Origin: a virus
Reading direction: 5' to 3' (one strand)
DNA: 26,245 nt
IMG/VR virus record: IMGVR_UViG_3300003937_000077
Span: 1-26,245 of that record
Shown here: in pieces, positions 5,774 to 13,546 of the stretch
How the letters are laid out: each line of letters starts with the position of its first letter
How positions within the stretch are numbered: position 1 is the first letter of the stretch
The notes under the pieces: generated by a model
Database searches by the model: none
What the model was told of the DNA's origin: nothing
The model's input: only the letters and a program-made list of their open reading frames with translations
Program-made: the position numbers and the translations under genes

Positions 5774-8296
5774 ATGAATAATACTTTTTACACTAACGCT
5801 TTTCGTCACGGAAAAGTAATCAAATATACTGGTTATAAGAATGGTAAAAAAGTAAGCTATACTGTTCCATTTGCACCAACCCTATTCGTCCCAAGCAAAG
5901 AAGATAAAACACTGACTCTAGTCAGCTGGACTGCACTTGATGGCACACCAGTAGAACCAGTTGTGTTTGGAAGTATGAGTGAGTCTACTGATTTTATAAA
6001 ACAATATAAAGATGTTCCTAACTTTAAAGTGTATGGCAATACTAATTTTGTTGCGCAATTTCTTAATGAGAAATTCCCTGGGAATATAGAATGGGATAGA
6101 AATATTATTAATGTTACTTCACTTGATATTGAAGTAAAATATGGAGAGGGTTTCCCTGACCCAGATATAGCTGACCAAGAAGTTACAGCCATCACAATGA
6201 AAAACAATATAGATGATGTCTATTATACATTTGGTTGTGGCGATTATGACAAGAGTAAATCCCTTATGCAAACTCATGAGGTAAGATATATTAAATGTCA
6301 GAACGAGAGAGAATTACTCCACAAGTTTGTATTTCATATGAATCACACTTCCCCTGATGTTCTTACTGGTTGGAATATAGAATTTTTTGATATCCCGTAC
6401 TTAGTTAATAGAATAGCAAAAGTCAATGGTGGGAATAAAGAGAAATTGTTATCTCCTTGGAGAATGATAGACAAAAGAGAAATCAATACAGGCTACGGGC
6501 AAGTCCGTACTAGATATGAATTAAAAGGTATTACTATTCTTGACTATATGCCTATCTTTAAAAAGTTTAGTTATCAACATGGTCCACAAGAATCTTATAA
6601 GTTAGACCATATTGCTAATATAGTTCTTGGTGAAAAGAAACTTGACTTCGGTGAGGCTTCTAATTTAAATGAATTATATACAAATGACTATCAAAAGTTT
6701 ATTGATTATAATATAAAAGACGTTGAGCTTATAGACCGTATGGAAGATAAGCTTGGACTTATTACTTTATGTTTGACAATGGCATATAAAGGTGGTGTCA
6801 ATTATGATTCAGTTCTAGGGACTGTTGCTATTTGGGATTCATTAATTTATAGACATCTATATGAATATAAAATAACAATACCACAAAATGAGGAATCGTT
6901 TAAAAGCGCATATCCTGGTGGATATGTTAAAGAACCTCAAGTGGGAATGCATGATTGGGTATGTTCATTTGACTTGAACTCTCTATACCCATCAATTATT
7001 ATGCAATACAATATGTCACCTGAGACTATATTACTTGATGATGAGCCTGGTACTAATGTTGAATCTGTTCTTAATAATAAAATTAAAAATACACATTACT
7101 ATACAGGATTAGCTGTTAATGGTACCCGCTTTGATTGTAAAAAGCGTGGTGTATTCCCACAAGTAATCCAAAAAATCTATGATGAACGGGTTAAATTCAA
7201 ACAAAAACAAATTAAAGCTGAACAAGAATTAGAATTGTCCGGCAGTAAATCAGAGCAATATGATATTGAAAAGCGTATTGCCTTAGCTAAAAATCAGCAA
7301 ATGGCTCTTAAGATTCTTCTTAATAGTTTATATGGCGCTATAGGTAATAAATGGTTTAGGTATTTTGATATGAGAATTGCTGAAGCTATTACTCTAACTG
7401 GCCAAGCAACTATCAAATGGGCAGAGAAATATTTGAATGAATATCTTAATAAGACTTTAAAAACTGACAAAGACTATGTGATTGCTATTGATACTGATTC
7501 AGTGTATGTCACCCTTGATGAATTTATTAAACGTTTTAAACCAGCAAACCCTATTAACTTTTTAGATAAATTATGTTCCACCGCAATAGAAGACGCTCTT
7601 AAAGAAGCTTTTAATGAGCTATATATTTCACTTGGTGGTTATGAAAACAAAATGGTTATGGGACGAGAAGTAATTGCTAATAGAGGTATATGGACAGCAA
7701 AGAAAAGATACATATTAAACGTATATGACAATGAAGGAGTTCGTTATACAAATCCACATTTAAAAATTATGGGTATTGAAGCTATCAAGTCAAGTACTCC
7801 AGCAATATGCAGGGAAGCATTAAAAGATATGTTTAAAAGAATTATTGAGACTGATGAGATAACAGTTCAAGCCGATATACAAAATTTTAAGAAAGTATTC
7901 TCTCAAGCGGCAGCTGAGGAAGTTAGTTTTCCTCGGTCCGTCCAGAATATTCGCAAATGGATAGACAAAGAATCTATATATAAAAAGGGTACACCTATTC
8001 ATGTGAGGGGAGCAATATTACATAATGAATTAATTAGAGATAAAAAACTAAATAATAAAATAGAAAAAATACATGGTGGCGATAAGGTTAAATTCACATA
8101 CCTTGTTATGCCAAATCCTATAAAAGAGAATGTCATTTCATTTATTGATTTTTTACCAAAGCAATTTAAGCTTGAGGATTATATAGATTATAACCTCCAA
8201 TTTGAAAAGACATTTATTAGTGCGATTGAACCAGTATTAGATGCAGTTGGATGGAAAAGTGAAAAGACTATTTCTTTAGAATCTTTTTTCGTTTAA
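5774..8296 (+). CDS. 43: family B DNA polymerase (gp43)
   Basis: 840 residues (T4 gp43: 898). Proofreading exonuclease motifs: D118-I-E120, 'GWNIEFFD' ending at D206, and Y312-x-x-x-D316. Polymerase motifs: A at D400 (DLNSLYPS), B at K513-N517-SLYG, C at D573-T-D575-S, and a later KKRY. It is the replicative polymerase with 3'-5' proofreading. The last residues, SLESFFV, resemble the C-terminal clamp-binding peptide of T4/RB69 polymerases. The N-terminus 'MNNTFYTNAF' aligns with T4 'MKEFYISI', supporting ATG 5774 although no ribosome site precedes it. It has its own promoter. Unlike in T4, gene 43 is separated from regA by a cargo block. Confidence 0.97.
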   Translation: MNNTFYTNAFRHGKVIKYTGYKNGKKVSYTVPFAPTLFVPSKEDKTLTLVSWTALDGTPVEPVVFGSMSESTDFIKQYKDVPNFKVYGNTNFVAQFLNEKFPGNIEWDRNIINVTSLDIEVKYGEGFPDPDIADQEVTAITMKNNIDDVYYTFGCGDYDKSKSLMQTHEVRYIKCQNERELLHKFVFHMNHTSPDVLTGWNIEFFDIPYLVNRIAKVNGGNKEKLLSPWRMIDKREINTGYGQVRTRYELKGITILDYMPIFKKFSYQHGPQESYKLDHIANIVLGEKKLDFGEASNLNELYTNDYQKFIDYNIKDVELIDRMEDKLGLITLCLTMAYKGGVNYDSVLGTVAIWDSLIYRHLYEYKITIPQNEESFKSAYPGGYVKEPQVGMHDWVCSFDLNSLYPSIIMQYNMSPETILLDDEPGTNVESVLNNKIKNTHYYTGLAVNGTRFDCKKRGVFPQVIQKIYDERVKFKQKQIKAEQELELSGSKSEQYDIEKRIALAKNQQMALKILLNSLYGAIGNKWFRYFDMRIAEAITLTGQATIKWAEKYLNEYLNKTLKTDKDYVIAIDTDSVYVTLDEFIKRFKPANPINFLDKLCSTAIEDALKEAFNELYISLGGYENKMVMGREVIANRGIWTAKKRYILNVYDNEGVRYTNPHLKIMGIEAIKSSTPAICREALKDMFKRIIETDEITVQADIQNFKKVFSQAAAEEVSFPRSVQNIRKWIDKESIYKKGTPIHVRGAILHNELIRDKKLNNKIEKIHGGDKVKFTYLVMPNPIKENVISFIDFLPKQFKLEDYIDYNLQFEKTFISAIEPVLDAVGWKSEKTISLESFFV

Positions 8297-8299
8297 CTA

Positions 8300-8328
8300 T
8301 GTACATTCAATACTAATTGTGATATAAT
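8300..8328 (+). promoter_or_regulatory. sigma70-like promoter upstream of mazG-like gene
   Basis: TGTACA (8300-8305), 17-base spacer, TATAAT (8323-8328), with the TTGTGA before the -10 that is also seen at the hsp20 promoter. Predicted start near 8335, just ahead of the ribosome site AAAGGAG that serves ATG 8348. The -35 is the weakest of the five. Confidence 0.65.
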
Positions 8329-8347
8329 ATACCAAAAGGAGAAATTT

Positions 8348-8962
8348 ATGAGTGCAGATTGGGTAAATGATATTAATAGAATGCAAACCAAATTTGGCGT
8401 ACGTGATTGGATAGCAAATGCTAGTCCTTTTATGTTGCGTAAGTATATAAAATTTAGATATGATTTCCTTAAAGAGGAAATGGAAGAAACACGTGAGGCA
8501 ATTATTTATGAGGATTCTGAAGAACTTGTTGATGGTCTTATTGATATTTGTGTTGTGGCTATTGGAACTTTAGATGCTATGGGTGTTAATCCACACAAAG
8601 CATGGGATACAGTTTTAAAAGCTAACATGGCAAAGGACCTTGGAGAAAATAAAACAAGACCAAATCCATTGGGAATTCCAGATATGGTTAAACCTGAAGG
8701 TTGGAAAAATCCAAGTCATGAAGGTAATCACGGTCTTATACCTCAATCCCATAAGGGTAATGTCCAAGAAGAAATTTGGACAGATGAACAAGAGGCAGCA
8801 TTAGAAAAAATGATACATGACAAAGAGCTACTAAAAAAAGCAATGAAAGCAAATAAAGCTAGAACTGAAATTAGTGGTAAGTATAATACTAAGTGGACAC
8901 CAGATGCTATTGAAAAATATGGTAGAGCAGTTGAAACTATTAGAAAAGATGAGGTAAAATAA
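8348..8962 (+). CDS. MazG-like nucleotide pyrophosphohydrolase
   Basis: 204 residues. The all-alpha NTP pyrophosphatase signature is visible: EEMEE at 43-47 and, on the next helix, E59-L-V-D62 with D66. These acidic residues bind magnesium in MazG/phosphoribosyl-ATP pyrophosphohydrolase relatives, which cut (d)NTPs to (d)NMP and PPi. Residues beyond about 130 ('NPLGIPDMVKPEGWKNP') form an extension with a charged helix that I do not recognise. Related proteins are frequent in marine T4-like phages. In a phage making hydroxymethyl-dCMP it could act as a dCTPase supplying dCMP, as T4 gp56 does, but specificity cannot be read from sequence. Confidence 0.85.
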   Translation: MSADWVNDINRMQTKFGVRDWIANASPFMLRKYIKFRYDFLKEEMEETREAIIYEDSEELVDGLIDICVVAIGTLDAMGVNPHKAWDTVLKANMAKDLGENKTRPNPLGIPDMVKPEGWKNPSHEGNHGLIPQSHKGNVQEEIWTDEQEAALEKMIHDKELLKKAMKANKARTEISGKYNTKWTPDAIEKYGRAVETIRKDEVK

Positions 8963-9156
8963 TGGATGAGTTATATGAAGAGTATGAAAAATTAACAATA
9001 AATCATGAGCCGTTAATGGCTGCAGGAATAATGATGGCACAAGCAATGAAAATTTATAAAGCCATGTTATCTGAAGATGAATTTAAATTAATGACTGAAC
9101 ATATATTAAAAAGTCGGGATGATATTCCAACATCTGAAATACCAAAGGTACATTAA
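8962..9156 (+). CDS. small conserved phage protein
   Basis: 64 residues, one-base overlap with the preceding gene (TAATG). Predicted mostly helical with a hydrophobic stretch, 'PLMAAGIMMAQAMKIYKAML', followed by an acidic tail. Similar small proteins occur in marine myoviruses next to replication genes; no function is known to me. The overlap and the codon use of its neighbours support a real gene. Confidence 0.65.
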   Translation: MDELYEEYEKLTINHEPLMAAGIMMAQAMKIYKAMLSEDEFKLMTEHILKSRDDIPTSEIPKVH

Positions 9157-9158
9157 TT

Positions 9159-9329
9159 ATGGCTAAGCAATCTTGGAACGATTTTATATTTTCTAAAACA
9201 CATACTTATGACTTATGGTTGCAAAGGTATAAAGGTAAAACTGTTCATGACCTTACTGTTAATGAACATACTAAATTTTCAACAGAATATAAAAGATGGA
9301 AACAGGGAAACATTGAGAAAGTAACTTGA
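9159..9329 (+). CDS. small protein of unknown function (56 aa)
   Basis: ATG 9159 opens two bases after the preceding stop and runs to TGA 9329, overlapping the TTG start of the next gene by four bases. The 56-residue product is basic and aromatic-rich (SWNDFIFSKTHTYDLWLQRY, then 'YKRWKQGN') with no domain I recognise. It fills what would otherwise be the only non-coding gap in this operon, which supports it as a gene. Confidence 0.6.
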   Translation: MAKQSWNDFIFSKTHTYDLWLQRYKGKTVHDLTVNEHTKFSTEYKRWKQGNIEKVT

Positions 9330-10255
9330 ATTATTCACTTACAATATTTAAATCAATATATGATAATAAGACGCATAAGCGTTTAAACTTTAGCTCTTAT
9401 ATGTCTTTTGAAAAAATGTTTTTTGATTTAGCAGAAGAGCCTCGTAAAGATAAAAAATCAGCTCCTTTAATATCACCCGCCATATATACAGAAAAAACAA
9501 CAAGGGCAAACGATAATGTTTTAGGTTGGGCTGGTTGGTGTGCAGTAGATATAGATGAAGGTAATTGGCATGGTAAGACCCTCACAAAAGATATAATTGA
9601 AAAGTATAGTAAATGGAACTATATATGTTATAGCACAGCATCATCTACATATAAAAAACCAAAATTTAGAATGGTCTTTCCATTATCAAAAGCCATAGGA
9701 AAAAATTCAATTAAACATTTTTGGTATGCTCTCAATAAAGAGTTAGGAGATGTTGGTGACCCTCAAACAAAAGATTTAAGTCGTATGTATTATATCCCTG
9801 GGAAATATGAAGGTGCATATAATTTTATATACAATAATTTTAATGGTGTTGATATGGACCCACTTGAAATCATAAGCAAACATGATTATGTGGAGAGGTC
9901 TGGTTCTTTATTAGATAACCTACCACCAAAAATGAGAACACAAGTACTCGCTCACCGTAAAAATTCAATGACAAATACAAGTGTGACATGGAATAATTAT
10001 AGAGATTGTCCATTTGTTAATAAAAAGTTAGTTAAAGAATACAATGAAATAACTGACACAGGCTGGTATGCAAAGATGTATGCCATTATGGTTTCAATTG
10101 CGGGTAACGCGATACGTAAAAAATATCCAATCACCGCACAGGAAATCACCACATTATGCAAGGAAATAGATTATGAGAATGGAAACTGGTATAAATCAAG
10201 ACCCTTTGATAAAGAGGCCGATAGAGCAATTGAATTTGTCTACTCTAATAACTGA
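9326..10255 (+). CDS. archaeo-eukaryotic primase-like protein
   Basis: 309 residues from a TTG start within TTGA, overlapping the previous stop. The N-terminal half looks like the AEP/prim-pol family: AVDIDEG at about 87-93 supplies a D-x-D metal motif, followed by 'ICYSTASSTYKKPKFRMVFPL' in part (a conserved serine and arginine block) and 'DPQTKDLSRMYYIPG', a pattern seen in plasmid and phage primase-like replication proteins. I recall close relatives in cyanomyoviruses annotated as hypothetical. No helicase domain is fused to it. Its place between gp43 and gp41 fits priming, but T4-like phages normally use a DnaG-type gp61, so it may do something else. Confidence 0.6.
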   Translation: MNYSLTIFKSIYDNKTHKRLNFSSYMSFEKMFFDLAEEPRKDKKSAPLISPAIYTEKTTRANDNVLGWAGWCAVDIDEGNWHGKTLTKDIIEKYSKWNYICYSTASSTYKKPKFRMVFPLSKAIGKNSIKHFWYALNKELGDVGDPQTKDLSRMYYIPGKYEGAYNFIYNNFNGVDMDPLEIISKHDYVERSGSLLDNLPPKMRTQVLAHRKNSMTNTSVTWNNYRDCPFVNKKLVKEYNEITDTGWYAKMYAIMVSIAGNAIRKKYPITAQEITTLCKEIDYENGNWYKSRPFDKEADRAIEFVYSNN

Positions 10256-10802
10256 TACGGCTGCCTTAAAGGACCATCAAAAATTAAAAGCTTTATCACA
10301 AGCATTTTCAGTATTTACAAATAAAACTTTTGTAATTCCTGAAGAATTTGTAAAAGAACAAAATGAAAGATGGTTAGACCCAACAATAAATTATGATAGC
10401 CGTAAGGGAATGGATTATGAATTTCTTGAATGGCATTTCCTTAAAGAGGGATTAGTAGATAAAAAAGATACTACATTTGAAACTGATGGAAAGCTAGCTA
10501 AATATTGGCCTGACTATAATGTTGATTGGAGAAGATTTGATAATAAAGTAATTGCTTCTAAATGGTTTGAAATTAGTCCACAAATGATTCATGCAATTGA
10601 AAAAAAAGTGGTTACGCATTTTAATTTTATTAAATCTGATGAAGATGGCGATGAAATTTTAAAAGGAAATGACAAAGTTACATATAAGCATATAGGCTGT
10701 GCAACTGCTAAACTAACACTTGAAATGGCTGGGGACAGCCAATTTAAACCTGGATATAAAGTTGTAGATGTCTATTTACTTTGCGCTAAAACTATGTTAT
10801 AA
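10173..10802 (+). CDS. unknown protein overlapping the primase-like gene
   Basis: 209 residues if it starts at ATG 10173, supported by AAGGAA seven bases upstream; this overlaps the preceding gene by 83 bases. A TTG at 10236 would give a 188-residue protein starting inside the last codons of that gene, so the start is uncertain. The protein is soluble, rich in charged and aromatic residues ('RWLDPTINYDSRKGMDYEF', 'YWPDYNVDWRRFDNK'), with no motif I recognise. Its last codons contain the promoter of the next gene. Position in a replication and nucleotide operon is the only hint of role. Confidence 0.6.
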   Translation: MRMETGINQDPLIKRPIEQLNLSTLITDTAALKDHQKLKALSQAFSVFTNKTFVIPEEFVKEQNERWLDPTINYDSRKGMDYEFLEWHFLKEGLVDKKDTTFETDGKLAKYWPDYNVDWRRFDNKVIASKWFEISPQMIHAIEKKVVTHFNFIKSDEDGDEILKGNDKVTYKHIGCATAKLTLEMAGDSQFKPGYKVVDVYLLCAKTML

Positions 10803-10803
10803 T
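10775..10803 (+). promoter_or_regulatory. sigma70-like promoter upstream of the diphosphohydrolase-like gene
   Basis: TTTACT (10775-10780), 17-base spacer, TATAAT (10798-10803), embedded in the end of the preceding gene. Predicted start near 10810, only about two bases before ATG 10812, so the transcript would be almost leaderless. It would drive the DNA-modification genes. Confidence 0.78.
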
Positions 10804-10811
10804 ATAAGTAT

Positions 10812-11129
10812 ATGAAATTTGATAAAGAAAAGCCACCTATGGCTCTAATTCCACCTGAACCTCTTTATGAAGTAGCCGATGTATTTCGGTTTGGTGCTGA
10901 AAAATATGGTATGAATAATTGGCGAGATGATGGTGACAAAACAGAATGGGCTCGCACTTATTCTTCTATTCAACGTCACCTAAATAAATTTTGGGAAGGT
11001 GAAGATATTGACCCTGAATCTGGCAAATCTCATTTAGCACATGCTACAACTCAAATGTTAATTTTAATGGTACACCAAATGGAGCATCCAGAAATGGATG
11101 ATAGATATAATGCTAGTAAGACCATATAA
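10812..11129 (+). CDS. dATP/dGTP diphosphohydrolase N-terminal-domain protein (DUF5664-like)
   Basis: 105 residues opening MKFDKEKPPMALIPPEPLYE and continuing 'VFRFGAEKYGMNNWRDD', the pattern of the DUF5664 family, named from a phage dATP/dGTP diphosphohydrolase. A helix with 'SIQRHLNKFWEGEDID' and 'SHLAHATTQMLIL' follows, as in other small members. Such proteins are thought to hydrolyse dNTPs and shape the nucleotide pool. It is the first gene after a promoter and overlaps the hydroxymethylase gene by 32 bases, placing it with nucleotide modification. Activity and base specificity are not shown by the sequence. Confidence 0.8.
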   Translation: MKFDKEKPPMALIPPEPLYEVADVFRFGAEKYGMNNWRDDGDKTEWARTYSSIQRHLNKFWEGEDIDPESGKSHLAHATTQMLILMVHQMEHPEMDDRYNASKTI

Positions 11130-11799
11130 AGTATCAGATGTTCGTGACTATTTTATTGGCGCCAAACAAGGTGGCAATTATGGTCAAACAATAGATAAGA
11201 CAGGTGTTAAGTGTATTGAATTAATTGGTGCAAGTTTTGAAGCAGATGAACCTGCAATATTTGGTACACCCAATATAGAATACATTAAAAAAGAAATTGA
11301 TTGGTATCAATCTATGTCTTTAAACATTAATGACATATATGGATTTGGTAAGAATCCACCAGAGGCATGGAAATATGCTGCATCTCCAGAAGGTTGGATT
11401 CATTCTAATTATGGTTATTTAATTTGGCACCAAGATAATTATGACCAATATGAAAATTGTTTAAAAGAATTAAAAGCTAATCCTAATTCCAGAAGAGCTA
11501 TGATGATTTATAATAGACCAGAAATTTGGAATGAATATGATATGGATGGATGTTCAGATTTTATATGTACCAATTCAGTAGCTTATTATATTCGTAATGA
11601 CAAATTACATTGCTCAGTGTCAATGCGCAGTAATGACGTTGTGTATGGATATAAAAATGATTATGCATGGCAACAATATGTATTACATGAATTAGCAAAT
11701 GACTTAAGTGTAGAAGTAGGAACAATGATTTGGCAGGTTCAAAACCTCCATGTATATGAAAAACATTTTGACTTAGTTAAACCAAAGGTATACATATGA
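11098..11799 (+). CDS. 42: dCMP 5-hydroxymethylase (gp42)
   Basis: 233 residues (T4 gp42: 246). It follows T4 gp42 rather than thymidylate synthase: 'DKTGVKCIELIGASFEADEP' (33-52), 'NSRRAMMIYNRPE', 'DGCSDFICTN' and 'MRSNDVVYGYKNDYAWQ'. The nucleophile is C157. D188 in 'KNDY' takes the place of the synthase asparagine that reads uracil; the matching T4 residue, D179, selects dCMP. The general-base glutamate is E66. The enzyme uses methylene-tetrahydrofolate to convert dCMP to 5-hydroxymethyl-dCMP, which replaces dC in T4 DNA. ATG 11110 is an alternative start. As in T4, gene 42 lies between 43 and uvsX and is followed by a DNA glycosyltransferase gene. Confidence 0.92.
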   Translation: MIDIMLVRPYKVSDVRDYFIGAKQGGNYGQTIDKTGVKCIELIGASFEADEPAIFGTPNIEYIKKEIDWYQSMSLNINDIYGFGKNPPEAWKYAASPEGWIHSNYGYLIWHQDNYDQYENCLKELKANPNSRRAMMIYNRPEIWNEYDMDGCSDFICTNSVAYYIRNDKLHCSVSMRSNDVVYGYKNDYAWQQYVLHELANDLSVEVGTMIWQVQNLHVYEKHFDLVKPKVYI

Positions 11800-13166
11800 A
11801 GATAGCAATAGTATTTGGAAAAGGCTTAGACGGATGTGGCGTTGAGAAATATGGTTATGAGTGGAAACGCTATGACCCAGACAATATTGATATATTTAAT
11901 TTAGTTGAAAGAAGCTTTGTTAGGTCGGGTGGTCATATTAAAGAATCAATCTCTTTTAAACCTAGTGAGATGCTAGATGTTGCAAAGAGATTAAATGACA
12001 ACTATGATATTGTAATATTAAATAGTTATCCAAGTCCCATGCATAAAAGAGAAACCATTAAGAGTTTCTATTATGATTTAGTTCTACAAATAAAGAAACC
12101 TATATTGGTTAGTATGATGCATGAGATTAAAAGAATGAACTATGACAGAATACCAATTCACCTAGCAATATCTAATGCTGCTGATATAATATTTAATTTC
12201 TCTACAGAGACCACTTACTCACAGGATATGGCTGGTATTTTAACCAATAAAAAGCTTGGTGAAAGAATAGCAAGAATGAAATTACCTATAACGGTTTCTG
12301 ACTATGAAGAATATAGAATACCATTTAAGGACAAAAATAAATCTTGTATATACGCAAGTCGTTGGACTTCAATGAAACACCCAAGTAGATTAATTGACCT
12401 CTGGGAAATGGATAAAGATTTTCATTATGCGATTCATGGAATTGAAAGGTCTATTGGAGCTAAGTTTGATATTATAGATAGAACAGAATATCAAGCAAAG
12501 TTTAATGGATATACTTATTATGCTGGTAGAGAACTAATGGAATCATTTGGTCCTTATGAATATCAAGAGGGTATGAACCTTATAGCTAATAGTATGTTTG
12601 GATATAGTGGTTATGCTTTACCAAAAGAAAGACATAACTATGGTGATAGATTTGAATACGCTCAAATGGAAATAATTGCTGTAGGGACAGTTCCAATATT
12701 TGATATTGACTATGGATTATATAATAATGCTGAAAATGGTAAACCATTCTCTGACCATGATATAGCTATTTGGTCTGATAGAAATGATTTAGAAAATACT
12801 AAAGAGCAAATACATAGAATTTCAAAAGATGAAGGTGCCTATAATAGATATTTAGATGCTGGTATAGAATTTCTTAAAACAGAAACTGATGCTTCTAATA
12901 TAATACCACCAATGCTAGAACATATAACCAAGGTTGGCAAACAAACAGATAAGTGGGACCATGATACATTCCTAGACAATGTTTATAATACAGATGTAAA
13001 AGAACATTTTAATTATGTAATGGAAAATCATATACCAGCGTTGGGTGCAAAAGAAATTATGAATCAAACCATAAGTTATTTTGAAAAGAAAAAAAGAATA
13101 GTATATAAATCAAAACAAGAATTAAAAGATGATGGCCAAATTTCCTTAGAGGACTTTTTTACATAA
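11796..13166 (+). CDS. agt: DNA glycosyltransferase, T4 alpha-glucosyltransferase homologue
   Basis: 456 residues (T4 AGT: 400). The N-terminus 'GKGLDGCGVEKYGYEWKR' matches AGT 'ARGLEGCGVTKFSLEQRD'; then 'SFVRSGGH', 'DIVILNSYPS', 'GIERSIG' (AGT: 'GLERSPA'), 'MFGYSGYAL', 'FEYAQMEIIAVGTVPIF' (AGT: 'LEYTHLELGACGTIPVF') and 'DHDIAIWSDRNDLENT' all have AGT counterparts. AGT is a GT-B enzyme that adds glucose from UDP-glucose to 5-hydroxymethylcytosine in DNA, blocking host restriction. The C-terminus GQISLEDFFT resembles the polymerase's clamp-binding tail; T4 AGT is reported to bind the gp45 clamp. The neighbouring sugar-activation genes make the sugar uncertain: it may not be glucose. Confidence 0.85.
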   Translation: MKIAIVFGKGLDGCGVEKYGYEWKRYDPDNIDIFNLVERSFVRSGGHIKESISFKPSEMLDVAKRLNDNYDIVILNSYPSPMHKRETIKSFYYDLVLQIKKPILVSMMHEIKRMNYDRIPIHLAISNAADIIFNFSTETTYSQDMAGILTNKKLGERIARMKLPITVSDYEEYRIPFKDKNKSCIYASRWTSMKHPSRLIDLWEMDKDFHYAIHGIERSIGAKFDIIDRTEYQAKFNGYTYYAGRELMESFGPYEYQEGMNLIANSMFGYSGYALPKERHNYGDRFEYAQMEIIAVGTVPIFDIDYGLYNNAENGKPFSDHDIAIWSDRNDLENTKEQIHRISKDEGAYNRYLDAGIEFLKTETDASNIIPPMLEHITKVGKQTDKWDHDTFLDNVYNTDVKEHFNYVMENHIPALGAKEIMNQTISYFEKKKRIVYKSKQELKDDGQISLEDFFT

Positions 13167-13546
13167 TGGATTTAGTTAAGAAACAAAATAGAGAATCAGT
13201 AGTAATAGATATAGACCACACAATCTCATTTCCCAGATTGGATTTAATAAGCTCGGCTGAAAGATTTGGATTATCAACTCCAAACCATGATGTTATAAAT
13301 GGTATGAGAAGATTAAAGGAAAAAGGATTTAAAATTATTTTACTTACAGCCAGAAGGATGTTAACACATGACGGTGATGTAGAAGCAATCATAGCAGATG
13401 TAGGTGATATAACTATTAATTGGTTAAAGGAACATGACGTTCCATACGATGAAATTATATGGGGCAAACCCTATTCATCTACCTGGTATGTAGATGATAA
13501 GTCAATGAACTTAGAGGAATTTAAAGAATGGACAGATTCAATTTAG
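13166..13546 (+). CDS. HAD-family phosphatase
   Basis: 126 residues with the HAD motifs: I at D15-I-D17-H-T (nucleophile and acid), II at T61 in 'LLTARR', III at K101 and IV at D110-D111. It has no large cap, so it resembles small HAD phosphatases found in capsule and sugar-nucleotide gene clusters. Likely substrates are phosphorylated sugars or other small metabolites. It overlaps the glycosyltransferase by one base and the nucleotidyltransferase-kinase by 19, so the three are probably translated together and serve one pathway. Confidence 0.85.
   Translation: MDLVKKQNRESVVIDIDHTISFPRLDLISSAERFGLSTPNHDVINGMRRLKEKGFKIILLTARRMLTHDGDVEAIIADVGDITINWLKEHDVPYDEIIWGKPYSSTWYVDDKSMNLEEFKEWTDSI

Noticed and set aside
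5857-6207. Reverse-strand frame of 116 codons
   Set aside because: Lies wholly within the exonuclease domain of gp43, whose motifs are clear; no supporting signals.
11098-11799. Thymidylate synthase
   Set aside because: Same superfamily, but D188 and the blocks around C157 match T4 dCMP hydroxymethylase, and the synthase PCH motif is absent.
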